DNA of 64,000 bases, from assembly GCF_014203855.1 (NCBI RefSeq), contig NZ_JACHJV010000001.1, positions 5,704,001 through 5,768,000 of the forward strand, given 5' to 3'. The translations under genes were made by a program, and so were the position numbers. The stretch comes from Kitasatospora kifunensis (GTDB lineage Bacteria > Actinomycetota > Actinomycetes > Streptomycetales > Streptomycetaceae). Below the pieces are notes generated by a model. That model was given only the letters and a program-made list of their open reading frames with translations, made no database searches and had not been told where the DNA came from. Position 1 is the stretch's first letter; the number at the start of each line of letters is the position of its first letter. This document shows positions 1-7,963 of the stretch, in pieces.

Positions 1-75
1 GGTACCGGGGGTCCCCGCGCCGCCGTTGTTGTCAACGGCGGCGGGGGCCGGCACCGGGGTGGGAGCCGTAGTCAT
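1..75 (-). CDS. N-terminus of a probable ABC transporter permease (cut by window edge)
   Basis: Only the first 25 codons lie in the window, starting MTTAPTPVPAPAAV with a Pro/Ala-rich cytoplasmic-type beginning. The ATG at 75 lies 8 bp after the stop of the binding-protein gene, so the two are surely co-transcribed. Streptomyces ABC permeases often begin with such a Pro/Ala-rich tail before the first membrane helix. The identity as a permease is inferred from operon position only, because no membrane segment is visible here. Confidence 0.5.
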   Translation of the reverse strand, partial: MTTAPTPVPAPAAVDNNGGAGTPGT

Positions 76-83
76 GGTGTGGG

Positions 84-1241
84 TCAGCCCCCGATGGCCT
101 TGGCCCAGTTGGACGTGATGGCCGTCTTGGCGCTGTCCTGCTGCGCCTGGGTCGGGAAGGTGGTGAACGGCTTGCTGATGGCCGGCAGCTTGGCGACGGA
201 AGCGGCGTCCAGGGTGCCGGCGGTCTTCATCGAGTCGAAGAGCGCGGGGGTGGCGTAGCCGCCCAGGAAGCCGTTCTGGCCCTCGGCGCTGTAGAGGTAC
301 TCCTCCCACAGGCGGGCGGCGGCCGGGTGCGGCGCGTCCTTGTTGATCGCCTGGTTGTAGTACTGGGCGAAGCTGCCGTCCGAGGGGATCGAGACCTTCC
401 AGTCGATGCCCTTGCTGGCGTACTGGCTGGTGTAGCCGGTGTTCAGGTACGACCAGTCGATGGTGATCGGGGTCTCGCCGTTCTGCACGGTGGCGGAGGT
501 GGCCTCGACCGGGTTGAAGTTGCCGATCTGCTTCAGCTTGCCGAAGAAGTCGATGCCGGGCTGGATGTTGTCCAGCGAGCCGCCGTTGGCCAGCGAGGCC
601 GCCCAGACCGCGCTGAGCGCGGCGTTGGCCTTGGTCGGGTTGCCGTTCAGGGCGACCATGCCCTTGTAGGCCGGGTTGAGCAGGTCCGCGAAGGTCTGCG
701 GGCAGGGGTTGACCTTCTTGGCGTCGCAGCCGATCGAGATGTAGCCGCCGTAGTCGTTGTAGGTGTTGCCGTTGGCGTCCTTCATGGAGGCCGGGATCTG
801 GTCGAAGTTGGCCACCTTGTACGGCGCGAACAGGCCCTGCTGGGTGCCGGAGATCGCGAAGGCGCTGCCCAGGTCGACCACGTCGGGCGCGCGGTTCTGG
901 CCCTTGCGGGAGGTGATCGCGTTGATCTCGTCCTGGCTGGAGCCGTCCGGGTTCTCGTCCTCGATCTTGATGCCGTACTTCTTGGTGAAGCCGTCCATCA
1001 GGGTGCCGTAGTTGGCCCAGTCGCGGGGGAGGGTGATGACGTGCAGGTTCCCCTCCTTCTTGGCGGCCGCGACCAGTGCGTCCATGCCACCGAAGTCGGC
1101 GGCCGAGGCGGCGGTCTTCGCGTCCTTGCCGCCGGCGCTCGCGGTCGAGGAGCTGCTGGCGGAACCGCAGGCGGTGAGAGAGAGCGCGGCGGCGGTCAGC
1201 ACCGCCGCGAAGGCGGCGGTACGGGCACGGTGCACGGTCAC
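84..1241 (-). CDS. ABC transporter substrate-binding lipoprotein, predicted phosphonate (2-AEP-type) or polyamine class
   Basis: 385 aa extracellular solute-binding protein. Residues 1-25 form a lipoprotein signal peptide with lipobox LTAC (Cys25), so the mature protein is tethered to the outer face of the membrane. The GTG at 1241 is chosen because AGGAG lies just upstream and the signal peptide begins there. The fold looks like the family that carries iron(III), spermidine/putrescine or 2-aminoethylphosphonate (PhnS-like). Sequence alone does not give the ligand. Context favours a phosphonate: the only catabolic gene under the same operator is a PhnY/PhnZ-like fusion, and a GntR/UTRA regulator lies between them. 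The permease gene follows 8 bp downstream. Confidence 0.8.
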   Translation of the reverse strand: MTVHRARTAAFAAVLTAAALSLTACGSASSSSTASAGGKDAKTAASAADFGGMDALVAAAKKEGNLHVITLPRDWANYGTLMDGFTKKYGIKIEDENPDGSSQDEINAITSRKGQNRAPDVVDLGSAFAISGTQQGLFAPYKVANFDQIPASMKDANGNTYNDYGGYISIGCDAKKVNPCPQTFADLLNPAYKGMVALNGNPTKANAALSAVWAASLANGGSLDNIQPGIDFFGKLKQIGNFNPVEATSATVQNGETPITIDWSYLNTGYTSQYASKGIDWKVSIPSDGSFAQYYNQAINKDAPHPAAARLWEEYLYSAEGQNGFLGGYATPALFDSMKTAGTLDAASVAKLPAISKPFTTFPTQAQQDSAKTAITSNWAKAIGG

Positions 1242-1325
1242 GGGAGGATCTCCTGGATCGAGGTGCGGCAGAGGTCGCAAGGCAGGATGCGGGGCTGCGA
1301 CTGCGAGAAAAGGGGAGCCGGGTTC

Positions 1326-1343
1326 AAGTTGGTCAGCCAACTT
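1326..1343. promoter_or_regulatory. GntR-type operator upstream of the binding-protein operon
   Basis: The 18-bp sequence aagttggtcagccaactt is a 7-4-7 perfect inverted repeat. It lies 85 bp before the importer start and about 217 bp before the divergent GntR gene. A nearly identical site, with the same half-sites and spacing, precedes the oxygenase fusion at 4111-4128. This is the expected signature of one dimeric repressor controlling both units, and the GntR protein encoded between them is the obvious candidate. Confidence 0.75.
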
Positions 1344-1560
1344 CGTCCGACACCGGACAGTACGCCGGACCTTGGTGACCAGGAGGTGAACGGGCGCCCC
1401 AGAACAGGGGTCGGCTGCGGGAACGGTCAAGTCCGGTCGGCTGATATCCGCCCATCTGACACCTCGGTGGTCCGTGCAGAGCGGATATGGTCGGAACGTC
1501 CCGAGCCGCCGGCACGCGGGACACTGAAGTCGCAGGAGACTGAAGCTGAGGGGGAACCTG

Positions 1561-2391
1561 GTGGTGGGAGGCACGGTGACCGGGAGCGCTACGCGGCTGG
1601 ACGAGACGCCGCTCGACGAGCAGGAGGTGCCGGAGGCCGGCACCGCCGGCGGCGCTCTGTACCGCAGGGTCGCGGCCGACCTGCGCGAGGCGATCACCAC
1701 CGGCGCCTACGGCGAGGCGGGGCGGCTGCCCGCCGAGGGGGCGCTGGCCGAGCGCTACGGCGTCTCCCGCGGCACGGTGCGCCAGGCGCTGGCGGTGCTG
1801 CGCGCCGACGGCCTGGTGACCTCGCGGCGCGGCACCCGCCGGGTGGTGCTCGGCAACGCCCGGGTGCAGAGCTTCTCCGAGCTGCTCAGCTTCACCCACT
1901 GGGCCCGCGCGATGGGCGAGGAGCCCGGCGGCCGGCTCGAGTCGCTGGTGCGCCGCCCGGCCGACGCCGCCGAGCGCGAGCAGCTGCGCCTTGAGCCGGG
2001 CGCCGAGGTGTACGTGACGTTGCGGCTGCGCACCCTGTCGGGCAGCGCCGTGATGGTCGAGCGCACCGTCTACCCGCCGCATGTCGGGGTGCTGGTGGCC
2101 CAGTTGCCGCCGGACGTGGTCTCGCACACCGAGCACCTGCGCGAGCACGGCATCCTGTTCACCGACGCCGACCACACCATCGACGTGGTGGCCGCCAACG
2201 CCGAGGACGCCAAGCTGCTCGGCTGCCGGCGCGGCGCCCCGCTGCTGCGCGAGCGCCGCCGCACGACCGACCCCACCGGGTGCCCGGTGGAGTGGTCGCA
2301 GGACCGCTACCTGCCCGGCACGGTCGCCTTCAGCGTGCACAACTCGATGGTCACCTCCGCGCTCTCGCGGCACGCGCGGGCGGACGACTGA
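1561..2391 (+). CDS. GntR-family transcriptional regulator with UTRA ligand domain
   Basis: 276 aa. Residues about 33-100 form a GntR winged helix (YRRVAADLREAI, LPAEGALAERYGVSRGTVRQAL), and residues about 110-265 a UTRA/HutC-type ligand-binding domain ending with WSQDRYLPGTVAF. UTRA regulators sense small metabolites, and several control phosphonate genes (PhnF/PhnR type). The start at GTG 1561 follows GAGGGGGAA; the GTG at 1576 is an alternative. It is divergent from the importer operon and convergent with the oxygenase gene. The twin operators at 1326 and 4111 suggest it represses both until the phosphonate or a product binds. Confidence 0.85.
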   Translation: MVGGTVTGSATRLDETPLDEQEVPEAGTAGGALYRRVAADLREAITTGAYGEAGRLPAEGALAERYGVSRGTVRQALAVLRADGLVTSRRGTRRVVLGNARVQSFSELLSFTHWARAMGEEPGGRLESLVRRPADAAEREQLRLEPGAEVYVTLRLRTLSGSAVMVERTVYPPHVGVLVAQLPPDVVSHTEHLREHGILFTDADHTIDVVAANAEDAKLLGCRRGAPLLRERRRTTDPTGCPVEWSQDRYLPGTVAFSVHNSMVTSALSRHARADD

Positions 2392-2405
2392 GGTTCAGCG
2401 GACTC

Positions 2406-4064
2406 TCAGCGCATCAGGGCCGCGAGCAGTGGCCTGAAGTGCTCGAAGGTGGGGGTGGCCGCGTCGGCGACCTTGGCCGCATCGTCCCAGCGCCGCACCG
2501 CCACCGCGTCGGCGGCGCCCGGCAGTTCGGCGAAGGCGGCGGCCCGTTCGGGGCTCAGCGGGCCGCCCTGCACCTGGAGGGTGTACTCGGAGGCCTCGGA
2601 GAGTCCGGCCCGGTAGGCGGGTTCGACCGCGCACAGGTAGCGCTTGGCGGCCACGTGCAGGCGCACCGGTTCGGTGACCTCGGGGCCGAACCACTGGGCC
2701 AGCCAGTCGGCGCCGGTGTCGCTGTGGCGGTTGTCCTGACCTTCCATCAGCTGACGACCCGTCACGACGCCGGTGAAGTGTCCGACATCGTGCAGCAGCG
2801 CAGCCGCCACCAGGTGGTCGGGGGCGCCCTCGCGCTGGGCCAGGGCGGCGGCCTGGAGCATGTGCTCGGCCTGGGTGACCGCCTCGCCCAGGTACTCGCC
2901 CGCGCCCTCGCCCTCGAAGAGCGTCTGGAGCTCGTCGAGCGCCGCCGTGCGCCGGTCCAGCACCGCGACGGTCGAGGCGAGCGAGTCCAAGTCGGCGTAG
3001 CAGCCCTGCAGGTGGCGCCGCCCTCCCCCAGCCCCCTCGAGGGGCTGGGAGGTGCCCCCAGGTTCGAAGGCGGTGCGCGCGTGCAGCAGTCGGACGTTGT
3101 CGAAGATCAGGCAGTCGCCGGGGCCGAGTCGGAACTCAAGCTGCAGCTCGGGGCGCAGGGTGATCGCGGCGAACTTCCGGTAGGCGGCGTAGAAGGCGTC
3201 CAACTCGGCGTCGGGCAGCTGGAGTCGGCCGATCGAGCGGTTGTTGAAGCGCACCTCGCGGATCCGCCCCAGCGGGTCGGTCGCGATCAGCGGCCGGTCC
3301 GCGCGCAGCTCGGTGTGCCGGTCGCGGAAGACGAACGGCACCAGGGTGCGGGTCAGCACGGCGAAGTCCGCCGGGGCCTCGGCGCGCAGCAGCGCCGCGG
3401 CCTGGAAGCCGTCGACCAGGCCCGAGTCACCGCCGACGGCCGCGTTCTCCAGGCAGTGCAGCAGCTGCAGGGTGGGCACCGGGTCGCGGTAGGGGTTGTC
3501 GGTGTGCGGGGTGATCGCCACGCTGGTGAAGGCGAGGTTGTTGGGCTCGGGCTCGATCCGGACGTCGAACAGCTCGCCGTAGTTGGTCTCCCGGACGTAG
3601 CCGAAGCTCGACGCGACGGTGAGCACCTGCCGCTCCACCGTCGGCACCTCGCGCAGCACCGCGAAGCCGAGCCGCTGCACGGCGCGCAGCACCGCGGCCT
3701 GCTCGGCGGGGTCGGCCAGGTAGTCGGCCCAGCGCGCCTCGGGGATCCCGGCGGCGAAGTCGGCGGCCCGCCACAGCCGCTTGCCCGCCTCGCTGCGCCG
3801 GTCGCCGGCGGCGGTGCTGACCGGGGCCGCTGTCGGGTCCGCCGCCGGGGCGGTGAACCAGTCGAGCGGGTAGCGCGAGCGGTGGCCGTCGGACCAGAGC
3901 ACCTCCAGCCGCCCGTCCTGCTCGACCTCGGCTGCGATCCTCAACTCCTCGGGCAGATCGGTGATCTGGAAGAGCTTCTGACCGTTGCGCGGATCGCGGC
4001 AGTCGGAGCACGGGCAGTTGTCGCGCAGCCAGTACGGGGAGCGCGACGCGGTGGCGTCAGACAT
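2406..4064 (-). CDS. Fused phosphonate oxygenase: TmpA/PhnY-like Fe(II)/2-oxoglutarate hydroxylase plus PhnZ/TmpB-like HD oxygenase
   Basis: 552 aa with two catalytic halves. N-terminal: a gamma-butyrobetaine-hydroxylase-like zinc module (Cys17, Cys19, Cys22, His61), then a TauD-type core with iron ligands His187, Asp189 and His328. C-terminal (about 371-552): an HD domain. From memory of PhnZ, residues Y24, E27, H34, H58, D59, H80, H104, K108 and D161 correspond to Tyr391, Glu394, His401, His425, Asp426, His447, His470, Lys474 and Asp527, at nearly identical spacing. In known PhnY/PhnZ and TmpA/TmpB pairs the first enzyme hydroxylates C1 of an aminoethylphosphonate and the second cleaves the C-P bond oxidatively, giving glycine or glycine betaine plus phosphate. 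Here both steps lie in one chain. The ATG at 4064 follows GAAGGG. The zinc/GBBH module leans toward a TmpA-like, N-methylated substrate (inference). Confidence 0.85.
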   Translation of the reverse strand: MSDATASRSPYWLRDNCPCSDCRDPRNGQKLFQITDLPEELRIAAEVEQDGRLEVLWSDGHRSRYPLDWFTAPAADPTAAPVSTAAGDRRSEAGKRLWRAADFAAGIPEARWADYLADPAEQAAVLRAVQRLGFAVLREVPTVERQVLTVASSFGYVRETNYGELFDVRIEPEPNNLAFTSVAITPHTDNPYRDPVPTLQLLHCLENAAVGGDSGLVDGFQAAALLRAEAPADFAVLTRTLVPFVFRDRHTELRADRPLIATDPLGRIREVRFNNRSIGRLQLPDAELDAFYAAYRKFAAITLRPELQLEFRLGPGDCLIFDNVRLLHARTAFEPGGTSQPLEGAGGGRRHLQGCYADLDSLASTVAVLDRRTAALDELQTLFEGEGAGEYLGEAVTQAEHMLQAAALAQREGAPDHLVAAALLHDVGHFTGVVTGRQLMEGQDNRHSDTGADWLAQWFGPEVTEPVRLHVAAKRYLCAVEPAYRAGLSEASEYTLQVQGGPLSPERAAAFAELPGAADAVAVRRWDDAAKVADAATPTFEHFRPLLAALMR

Positions 4065-4110
4065 GGGGCGGGCCCTTCGGGAGGCGGGAGGTTGACTGGC
4101 CGACCTGCCC

Positions 4111-4128
4111 AAGTTGTATAGCCAACTT
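4111..4128. promoter_or_regulatory. GntR-type operator upstream of the oxygenase fusion
   Basis: The site aagttgtatagccaactt sits inside a longer perfect repeat, cccaagttg / caacttggg (4108-4116 and 4123-4131). It is 47 bp before the fusion gene start and about 195 bp before the divergent amidohydrolase. Its half-sites match the operator at 1326-1343, which defines a two-site regulon. Confidence 0.75.
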
Positions 4129-4323
4129 GGGCTCAGTGGGACCCTTTCGGGAGTCGGTGAGCACGGGATGGCCGGCGGTTGGCGCGCAGCCGAACAACGC
4201 GCCACGGGGCGGTGCGTGCGGCGGCCCTGGCGACTAGGCCCTGTCCGGCCGAAGGGGGCTCTGGGGCGGTTTCGCGCCACCCTGGCCTGTGATTCGGGTG
4301 CGGCCGCGTCGTAGAGTGCCGCC

Positions 4324-5415
4324 ATGACGGATGGCGCGGTGCTGCACATCTCGGGCCGAGTGCTGGTCGGGCCCGAGGAGGTCCGGGACGAGCTCTGGGT
4401 ACTGGACGGCCGGGTGACCTACCAGCGCCCGGCGGGCGCCCGCGACGTGCGCGAGGTCACCGGCTGGGTGCTGCCCGGCCTGGTGGACGCGCACTGCCAC
4501 GTCGGCCTGGACGCGCACGGCGCGGTGGACGAGGCGACCAGCGAGAAGCAGGCGCTGACCGACCGCGAGGCCGGCACGCTGCTGATCCGCGACGCCGGCT
4601 CGGCCGCCGACACCCGCTGGATCGATGACCGCGAGGACCTGCCGAAGATCATCCGGGCCGGCCGGCACATCGCCCGCACCCGCCGCTACCTGCGCAACTA
4701 CGCGCACGAGATCGAGCCCGGCGACCTGACCGCCTATGTGGTCCAGGAGGCCAGGCGCGGTGACGGCTGGGTCAAGCTGGTCGGCGACTGGATCGACCGC
4801 GAGCGCGGCGACCTGGCCGCCTGCTGGCCCGGTGACGCGCTGCGCGAGGCGATCGCGGCGGCGCACGCCGAGGGCGCGCGGGTCACCGCGCACTGCTTCG
4901 CCGCCGAGTCGCTGCCCGACCTGCTGGCAGCCGGCATCGACTGCGTGGAGCACGCCACCGGCCTGACCGAGGAGTTGATCCCGGTCTTCGCCGAGCGCTC
5001 GGTGGCGATCGTGCCGACGCTGGTCAACATCGCGACCTTCCCGGACCTGGCGGCGGGCGGCGAGGCCAAGTTCCCCGCCTGGGCGGCCCACCTGCGCCGG
5101 CTGCACGAGCGTCGCTACGACACGGTGGGCGCCGCGCACGACGCGGGCGTGCCGATCTACGTCGGCACCGACGCGGGCGGCTCGCTGGCGCACGGTCTGG
5201 TCGCGGCCGAGGTGGCCGAGCTGGTGAAGGCCGGGCTGAGTGACATCGAGGCGCTCTCGGCGGCCAGTTGGGGAGCGCGGGCCTGGCTGGGGCGGGACGT
5301 GCTGAGCGAGGGGGCGCCGGCCGACCTGGTGGTCTACGCCGAGGACCCGCGGGCGGACGTCCGGGTGCTGGCGGACCCGCAGCTGGTGGTGCTGCGCGGC
5401 AAGCCGCTGCGCTGA
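4324..5415 (+). CDS. Amidohydrolase-superfamily metal-dependent hydrolase
   Basis: 363 aa TIM-barrel amidohydrolase of the imidazolonepropionase/Xaa-Pro dipeptidase-like branch. Visible metal-site residues are His57 and His59 (DAHCH), Lys151 (WVKLVGDW), His190 (TAHCF), His210 (EHATG) and Asp283 (GTDAGG). The first and last parts form the usual flanking beta-sandwich (VLDGRVTYQ; GAPADLVVYAEDP). The substrate is unknown. The gene is divergent from the oxygenase fusion, and the operator at 4111 could reach its promoter. Amidohydrolases of this sort are common in Streptomyces, so a role in phosphonate breakdown is not implied. Confidence 0.8.
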   Translation: MTDGAVLHISGRVLVGPEEVRDELWVLDGRVTYQRPAGARDVREVTGWVLPGLVDAHCHVGLDAHGAVDEATSEKQALTDREAGTLLIRDAGSAADTRWIDDREDLPKIIRAGRHIARTRRYLRNYAHEIEPGDLTAYVVQEARRGDGWVKLVGDWIDRERGDLAACWPGDALREAIAAAHAEGARVTAHCFAAESLPDLLAAGIDCVEHATGLTEELIPVFAERSVAIVPTLVNIATFPDLAAGGEAKFPAWAAHLRRLHERRYDTVGAAHDAGVPIYVGTDAGGSLAHGLVAAEVAELVKAGLSDIEALSAASWGARAWLGRDVLSEGAPADLVVYAEDPRADVRVLADPQLVVLRGKPLR

Positions 5416-5508
5416 GCAGGTGCTGTTGACGCCGGCCGGGGCCGCTGACCTGGGCGGGCCGGTAGGTGCTCTCGTGGGCAGCCGTGCTGGGCCGATAGGG
5501 TGAGCGGC

Positions 5509-6186
5509 ATGGCACCGCGTCCACTGCACGAGATCGTCGAACCAGGCTGGGCCCAGGCCCTGCAACCGGTGGCCGGGCAGGTCACCGCCATGGGTGGGTT
5601 CCTGCGCGCCGAGTTGGCCGCCGGGCGCACCTACCTGCCGGCCGGCCCTGACGTGCTGCGCGCCTTCCAGCAGCCCTTCGACCAGGTCAGAGTCCTGATC
5701 ATGGGTCAGGATCCGTATCCGACACCGGGCCACGCGGTGGGCCTGAGCTTCTCGGTGGCCCCGCAGGTGCGACCGATCCCCGGCAGCCTGATCAACATCT
5801 ACCGCGAGTACGGCCAGGACCTCGGCTTCCCGCCGCCCGCCAACGGCGACCTGACCCCGTGGACCAGGCAGGGCGTGCTGCTGCTCAACCGGGCGCTGAC
5901 CACCGCCCCCGGCAAGCCGGCCGCGCACCGGGGCAAGGGCTGGGAGGAGGTCACCGAGCAGGCGATCCGGGCGCTGGTGTCGCGCGGCACGCCACTGGTG
6001 GCGATCCTCTGGGGGCGGGACGCGCGCAATCTGCGCCCGCTGCTCGGCTCGCTGCCGGCCATCGAGTCCGCGCACCCGAGCCCGATGTCGGCGGACCGGG
6101 GCTTCTTCGGCTCGCGCCCGTTCAGCCGCGCCAACGAGCTGCTGGTGCAGCAGGGGGCGCAACCGGTGGACTGGAGGTTGTCCTGA
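5509..6186 (+). CDS. ung: Uracil-DNA glycosylase, family 1
   Basis: 225 aa. Removes uracil from DNA to start base-excision repair in the cytoplasm. The catalytic water-activating loop GQDPYP is at residues 66-71 (Asp68), the uracil-binding Asn is in LLLNRAL, and the minor-groove HPSP loop with its His lies in SAHPSPMSA. Length fits the family. The ATG at 5509 follows AGGGTGA; a GTG nine bases earlier is an alternative. The stop overlaps the next start (TGATG), so the membrane-protein gene is translationally coupled. Confidence 0.93.
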   Translation: MAPRPLHEIVEPGWAQALQPVAGQVTAMGGFLRAELAAGRTYLPAGPDVLRAFQQPFDQVRVLIMGQDPYPTPGHAVGLSFSVAPQVRPIPGSLINIYREYGQDLGFPPPANGDLTPWTRQGVLLLNRALTTAPGKPAAHRGKGWEEVTEQAIRALVSRGTPLVAILWGRDARNLRPLLGSLPAIESAHPSPMSADRGFFGSRPFSRANELLVQQGAQPVDWRLS

Positions 6187-6659
6187 TGACCACGCCTGCC
6201 CAGCCCGTGCAACCTGCTCAGCCCGTGCAACCTGCCCAGCCCGCGCGGCCCGCTGAGCCCGCCCAGCCCGCCGCGTCGGGATCGTCCACGGTGGGCGCCA
6301 CGCTCGCGGCGTTGCCGTCCGGCCCGGCCGAGGCGCTGGCCGCGATCGGCTTCGGCCTGCTGATGGTCTTCCTGGCGGTGGTCGCCTGGGACGGTGACGT
6401 GCGCCTGCCCAACCTCTCCCAGACGGTCCCGGGCCTGGTCGCCGCGCTGCTCGGTGCGGTGATCAACCCCGGCCACACGGTGCGGCGGCCGGTCTGGAAC
6501 GGCCTGGCGGCGTGCGCGCTGCTCGCCGCCTGCTCGGCCGGCCTGGCGGTGGTCATCTACCCCCGACACCTGGATGCGGTGCCGGCGTTGACCGCAGGGG
6601 TCGCGGCCTTCAGCGGTCTCTTCGTCAACACCAGCAGGATCACTCACGCCAGCGGCTGA
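6186..6659 (+). CDS. Small membrane protein with proline-rich N-terminal repeats, coupled to ung
   Basis: 157 aa, function not recognised. Residues 3-30 are a low-complexity Pro/Gln/Ala stretch encoded by near-identical 18-bp DNA repeats. Three or four hydrophobic segments follow (AAIGFGLLMVFLAVVAW, TVPGLVAALLGAVI, WNGLAACALLAACSAGLAVVIY, ALTAGVAAFSGLFV), giving a compact integral membrane protein. Its start overlaps the ung stop by one base, and a strong hairpin follows. Coupling suggests co-expression with ung, but no functional link can be read from the sequence. Confidence 0.75.
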   Translation: MTTPAQPVQPAQPVQPAQPARPAEPAQPAASGSSTVGATLAALPSGPAEALAAIGFGLLMVFLAVVAWDGDVRLPNLSQTVPGLVAALLGAVINPGHTVRRPVWNGLAACALLAACSAGLAVVIYPRHLDAVPALTAGVAAFSGLFVNTSRITHASG

Positions 6660-6664
6660 AGTGA

Positions 6665-6694
6665 CCCTGGTTCACTCCAATGAGTGAACCAGGG
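6665..6694. terminator. Hairpin terminator after the ung operon
   Basis: A perfect 13-bp stem (ccctggttcactc / gagtgaaccaggg) with a CAAT loop begins 6 bp after the membrane-protein stop. There is no U-tract, as is common for Streptomyces terminators. Confidence 0.7.
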
Positions 6695-6800
6695 GCGGTA
6701 GTTGCGCTCGGGGCGGTTGAACTGCCCCGAGGATGACGGGATTCGCCGCCGGTGCCATCGAGCGCCTGGCTCAAGTTCCGTACTCCGTGGGGGTTCTACC

Positions 6801-7892
6801 GTGCTGTCCGCTGCCCGTCCCGTCCACCGTGCCGCCGTCGTGCTGGCCGCCACCGCCTTGGCGGCGCTGCCTGTTCCAGCGCTCGCCGACACCCCCGATA
6901 CCGGTCGGGCCAGCGCGGTGACCGCTGAACTGAACCTCGACGTAAGCTTGTTGAACAACGCGGTGGATGTGCCGGTGGACATCGCGCTGAACAAGGTGCA
7001 GTCCCCGGCCCAGGCCCACGGCTCCATGCTCAGCGCCACCGTCGCCGGGGTGGCCCAGCCCGGGCCGATCACCCTGGTCAAGGCGGACGTCGGCAACTCG
7101 GTCACCCAGGTGGACGCCCAAGGCGCCAAGGCCTCAGTCCAGTTGGTCAACGCCGACGTGAACGCGCCGGGCCTGCCCGGCAATGCGCTGCTCGGCCTGC
7201 AGGCGCTCAGCAGCTCGGTCAGCTGCCCGGTGGACGGCCAGCCGACCGCCACGGTCACCGCGCCCGCCAAGCTCACCGTGCTGGGCCACTCGGTCACGCT
7301 GCGACTGGACGGCCCGACCCATGTGGACATCCCCGCGATCGGCGGCGTCGACATCGACTTCTCGCCGCGCAGCACCACCTCCACCTCCGCGGCGGCCGCC
7401 GCGCTCACGGTGCGGGTCGCGCTGAACCCGCTGAACCTCAACGTCGCCAAGGTGTCGGGGACGATCACGGTGGCGTCGGTGAGCTGCCAGAAGCCGACCG
7501 GAGCGTCGGGCGAGCCGTCCGGCTCGGCCGTGCCGTCCGCGCCCGCCTCGGTGAGCGCCCCGTCGGCGGCTCCGTCGGCGGCCACGGGTGCGTCGGGTGC
7601 GCCGTCCGCTGCCGGGGCGTCGGGAACGCCGGTGGCCGGCGCGCCGGTTGCCCAGGTCGCCGCTGCCGGCGGTGGTTCGAGCGCGCCCGGCACGGCCGCC
7701 CCGAGTGCGGCCGCCTCGGGTGGCGCCGTCTCAAGTGCCGCCTCGGGCAAGCGTTCCGGGGCCGCGTCCAGCCTCGCCTTCACCGGCACCACCAGCACCG
7801 TCCCGCTGCTGGCCGGTGGCAGCGCCCTGCTGCTGGCCGGTGCGGCCACCGTGCTGCTGGCTCGTCGCCGCCGCGCCGCGCACCGCCGCTGA
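6801..7892 (+). CDS. Secreted, sortase-anchored surface protein (SCO1860-like, LAFTG motif)
   Basis: 363 aa. A Sec signal peptide covers about residues 1-30 (AAVVLAATALAALPVPALA). A beta-rich domain to about 235 resembles the SCO1860-type Streptomyces family (DTGRASAVTAELNLDVSLLN, LNPLNLNVAKVSGTI). A Ser/Ala/Gly/Pro linker of about 80 residues follows. The C-terminus has LAFTG at 325-329, a hydrophobic helix and an Arg tail, which is the classical sortase sorting signal, here a variant of LAETG. It should be covalently attached to peptidoglycan. The GTG at 6801 is chosen because it follows GTGGGGG and places the signal peptide at the N-terminus. Function unknown. Confidence 0.8.
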   Translation: MLSAARPVHRAAVVLAATALAALPVPALADTPDTGRASAVTAELNLDVSLLNNAVDVPVDIALNKVQSPAQAHGSMLSATVAGVAQPGPITLVKADVGNSVTQVDAQGAKASVQLVNADVNAPGLPGNALLGLQALSSSVSCPVDGQPTATVTAPAKLTVLGHSVTLRLDGPTHVDIPAIGGVDIDFSPRSTTSTSAAAAALTVRVALNPLNLNVAKVSGTITVASVSCQKPTGASGEPSGSAVPSAPASVSAPSAAPSAATGASGAPSAAGASGTPVAGAPVAQVAAAGGGSSAPGTAAPSAAASGGAVSSAASGKRSGAASSLAFTGTTSTVPLLAGGSALLLAGAATVLLARRRRAAHRR

Positions 7893-7900
7893 GCAGCGCC

Positions 7901-7933
7901 GATCGGCATCTGATCGGCATCTGATCGGCAGCT
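7901..7933. repeat. Three 11-bp tandem repeats
   Basis: Units gatcggcatct, gatcggcatct and gatcggcagct follow the surface-protein stop. No known function; probably replication slippage. Confidence 0.6.
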
Positions 7934-7963
7934 GACCGGCTTTGGGGCCGCCTGTTCGTCCCG

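Noticed and set aside
4324..5415. Amidohydrolase as a third enzyme of the phosphonate pathway
   Set aside because: It is divergent, its operator link is only positional, and the family is too broad; no phosphonate chemistry requires it.
7901..7933. Short tandem repeats considered as a CRISPR seed
   Set aside because: Units are contiguous 11-mers without spacers and no cas genes are present.
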